DNA of 56,202 bases from NCBI GenBank assembly GCA_025459175.1, contig JALORC010000031.1, positions 1-56,202 on the forward strand, given 5' to 3'. This DNA is from Planctomycetota bacterium. GTDB taxonomy: Bacteria > Planctomycetota > UBA1135 > UBA2386. Both the position numbers and the translations under genes were made by a program. This document shows, in pieces, positions 54,480 to 56,202 of this stretch (positions are counted from its first letter, which is position 1; every line of letters begins with the position of its first letter). The notes under the pieces were generated by a model. The model saw only the letters and a program-made list of their open reading frames with translations, searched no databases and had not been told where the DNA came from.

Positions 54480-54650
54480 CCGCCTGAAAACCAAGGACTT
54501 ACGGCCATCGCAAAAAATCCGGGCGGCACCGAGCCGGTGGCACAGCTCCTGCTTTGGTGGGCCCGGTGGAAAGAAACGCCTGGGCATGGGCCCAGAGGCA
54601 GGGATTGGGCTCCGGTGTGGGGTGGTGCCTCGCCGGAGCCCGCTTTTTTT
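54480..54650 (+). ncRNA. Candidate orphan small RNA or mazG 3' UTR
   Basis: Between the mazG stop (54341) and the convergent hydrolase stop (54712) there is no credible gene. The stretch 54480-54650 has two A-rich patches, a CTGGGC/GCCCAG hairpin near 54580-54595 and then a strong terminator. This could be an independent small RNA or a long mazG 3' UTR. No match to known RNA families was recognised. The region 54342-54479 shows nothing else, and 54651-54711 is short GC-rich spacer. Confidence 0.35.
54607..54650 (+). terminator. Rho-independent terminator
   Basis: GGGCTCCGG (54607-54615) pairs with CCGGAGCCC (54633-54641) around a 17-nt loop. It is followed by GC and seven T residues (54644-54650). 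The T-tract is on the plus strand only. Confidence 0.85.
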
Positions 54651-54711
54651 CCCGCGGCCAAGGCCACCGGTCGAGGCAATCGGTCGAGACCCGAGCCGCG
54701 CCCTCAGGCGC

Positions 54712-55659
54712 TCACTTGCCGACCGGCGGCTGTCGGTTCGCGCGCAGGAACTCCTTCAGCTTCTGGCCGAACACCGGGTTGGCCGGCGTGGTGATGTGGT
54801 CGCCGCCCGGCACGAGCTCGATGCTGCCGTGCGCCAGGCGCGCGTGGGCCGCAGTCACCGCTGCCTGCACGCTCGCCGACTCCTCGCTGCCGTGCAGGAA
54901 CAAGGTCGGGGCGGTGCACCGCTGCAGGTCCTCGACGGTCACGGCCAGCTGCGGGAATGTGCGCCCGCAGGCGATGGCGGCCTGCAGGTCCTTGCCACCG
55001 TAGAGCAGCTTCGCGAGCGCCTTGGCCTGCGCCGGCGTGAGCTTCGGCCGGTCGGGCGGGGTGATGGCGATCAGGTACTCACCGAGATCGCGCCCCGAGG
55101 CGACGGCCGCTGCGAACTGTTCGACCTCCGACGGCGGCGCCTTCGCGGCAGGCACCGGTTCGGCGCCAGCTTCGATCGCGGGCTGCGGCGGCACCAGCAG
55201 CGGTGCCTGGCCGGCGTAGACGATGCTGAGCACGCGCTGCGGGTGCATCGCCGCCACCTTGCCGACCACGAACGCACCGCTCGAGTAGCCGACCAGGTGC
55301 GCCTTCTCGATCTTCAGGTGGTCGAGCAGGCGCACGACGTCGGCCGCCAGTTCGGGGCCGTACTGGGTGGTGTCGTGCGGCTTGTCGCTCTGGCCGTGGC
55401 CGCGGCAGTCGATCGCGATCGCCTGGAAGCCGGGCATCGTCTTCAGCCGGGTCTCGCCGCGCAGGTCGCGGCCCCAGAAGCTCGAGTCCCCCATCCAACC
55501 GTGCAGCAGCACGATCGCTTCGCCGGCGCCCTCGGTGACGTAGCGGATCTTGGTGCCGTTCGAATCAAACAGTTCGTCCTGCTGGGCGGTGGCGGTGGTG
55601 CCGGCCAGGGTCAGCAGCAGCGGGAGCCAGAGGGTGCGGTGTGGAGTGGATCGAGTCAT
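54712..55659 (-). CDS. Exported alpha/beta hydrolase
   Basis: The protein is 315 residues. The signal peptide ends ATA|Q (about residue 25). The fold shows LLHGWMGDSSFWGRDL (oxyanion region), the nucleophile elbow VGYSSGAFV, APTLFLHGSEES (acid region) and VPGGDHITTP (catalytic His). It likely hydrolyses an ester or amide outside the cytoplasm; the substrate is unknown. Confidence 0.9.
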   Translation of the reverse strand: MTRSTPHRTLWLPLLLTLAGTTATAQQDELFDSNGTKIRYVTEGAGEAIVLLHGWMGDSSFWGRDLRGETRLKTMPGFQAIAIDCRGHGQSDKPHDTTQYGPELAADVVRLLDHLKIEKAHLVGYSSGAFVVGKVAAMHPQRVLSIVYAGQAPLLVPPQPAIEAGAEPVPAAKAPPSEVEQFAAAVASGRDLGEYLIAITPPDRPKLTPAQAKALAKLLYGGKDLQAAIACGRTFPQLAVTVEDLQRCTAPTLFLHGSEESASVQAAVTAAHARLAHGSIELVPGGDHITTPANPVFGQKLKEFLRANRQPPVGK

Positions 55660-55750
55660 GAACGGTGGTCGGCGGCCGGCGGGCGGGACGTGGCGCGGCA
55701 GAACGGCGGGAGCGCAGCAGTACTCGCGGGTCGGTGGGATTCGCGGCGAA

Positions 55751-56053
55751 CTACGCCGGTGGCAGCAGGCCGTCGGTTCGCCAACCTTCGATCAGCCAGT
55801 GCCAGAACGGCCGCATCCGGCCGAGGTGGCGGTCGATGCGCGGCCAGAGTTCGAGGACGTCGCTGAGACGGAGCAAGCGGAACACGTCCTGGTAGCGAGC
55901 TTCGCGCATCACGCGCGCCATCCACAAGGCGCGTTCGTCGAGGTCGGTCGACGCGAGCTTTGCGCGCAGCCCCGCGAAGGTGATGTTCTCGCTCCAGAGG
56001 AAGTAGGGCCGCCCGTTCGGATCGTCGAGGTCGAGCGACAGCGGCTGGCCCAT
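55751..56053 (-). CDS. Small antitoxin-like protein, apparently orphan
   Basis: The protein is about 100 residues. It begins near GRPYFLWSENITFAGLRAKL and carries MREARYQDVFRLL and WPRIDRHLGRMRPFWHWLIE. I recall similar small proteins next to AbiEii-type nucleotidyltransferase toxins; this is unverified. Here the next gene on the strand is the hydrolase at 55659 and the 90 nt between hold no partner. ATG 56053 is chosen; GTG-led extensions to 56152 look non-coding. The 149 nt from 56054 to the window end show no clear feature. Confidence 0.65.
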   Translation of the reverse strand: MGQPLSLDLDDPNGRPYFLWSENITFAGLRAKLASTDLDERALWMARVMREARYQDVFRLLRLSDVLELWPRIDRHLGRMRPFWHWLIEGWRTDGLLPPA

Positions 56054-56202
56054 GGCCAGAGCTTCGCCATCGCGGGTCCAGCTCGCAATGTGGTCCGTTG
56101 CGGGCTTGGGGTCCTGCAGTCGGGGGCGGTGGCGGCTGGCCGGGCCGGGCACAGCGACTTTCGGAGAAATCCCTGCACGTTGCCGGCGCGCTCGTCGCGT
56201 GA

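Noticed and set aside
54537..54794. 85-residue open frame across the second terminator
   Set aside because: It reads through the hairpin and T-tract and shows no family signature.

Overview
The window looks like a chromosomal segment of a high-GC Planctomycetota bacterium. The lineage call is inference. It rests on three things: large secreted proteins built from repeated W-N-G units with a shared C-terminal domain, an FG-GAP/VCBS secreted protein, and genes for an outer membrane and lipopolysaccharide (bamD-like, lptE-like, Kdo/heptose kinase, glycosyltransferases). About 49 protein genes fill almost all of the sequence. I saw no rRNA, tRNA, insertion sequence, prophage or CRISPR array by eye.

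Layout: 1-5998 holds the end of a secreted protein, a radical SAM/SPASM protein with a Gfo/Idh/MocA oxidoreductase, a possible orphan small RNA ending in a textbook terminator, an exported metallophosphatase-LamG protein and a methyltransferase. 6102-12268 holds a saccharopine-dehydrogenase-like protein, a DUF4143 ATPase whose start codon lies in a set of palindromes, an MFS nucleoside-type transporter, a THI5-like protein and small genes. 12276-18784 is a block of two paralogous W-N-G repeat proteins flanking an FG-GAP protein interrupted by one in-frame TGA. 18820-24874 holds an MFS transporter, a BI-1/YccA protein, a photolyase overlapping a renalase-like flavoprotein, and ispG. 24896-29065 is a four-gene operon of exported or membrane proteins that includes a MauE-like protein and a ten-cysteine secreted protein. 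29334-37722 holds an alkyltransferase-like protein, a homodimeric pyruvate-dehydrogenase-E1-like enzyme, an HtrA protease, histidine-degradation genes (ftcD, hutI) around a pseudouridine synthase, and an ECF sigma factor. 37903-45326 runs HDOD-GGDEF, CNNM/CBS protein, recO, bamD-like, lptE-like, purE and purK. 45372-52709 holds a cyclophilin and a tightly overlapping seven-gene operon for envelope sugar transfer plus a second CNNM/CBS protein. 52794-56053 holds sodB, mazG, a possible orphan RNA with terminator, an exported alpha/beta hydrolase and a small antitoxin-like protein.

The most interesting signal is at 14881-16119. The FG-GAP protein reads straight through a TGA at 15726-15724, directly before a TGT (Cys) codon. 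A 6-bp hairpin with loop AGUUC begins 13 nt after the TGA, the position and loop type expected of a bacterial SECIS element. This suggests an undescribed secreted selenoprotein family; the main alternative is a nonsense mutation. A second window-wide pattern is that every recognisable Sec signal peptide (8 of 8) appears to be cut directly before a glutamine.
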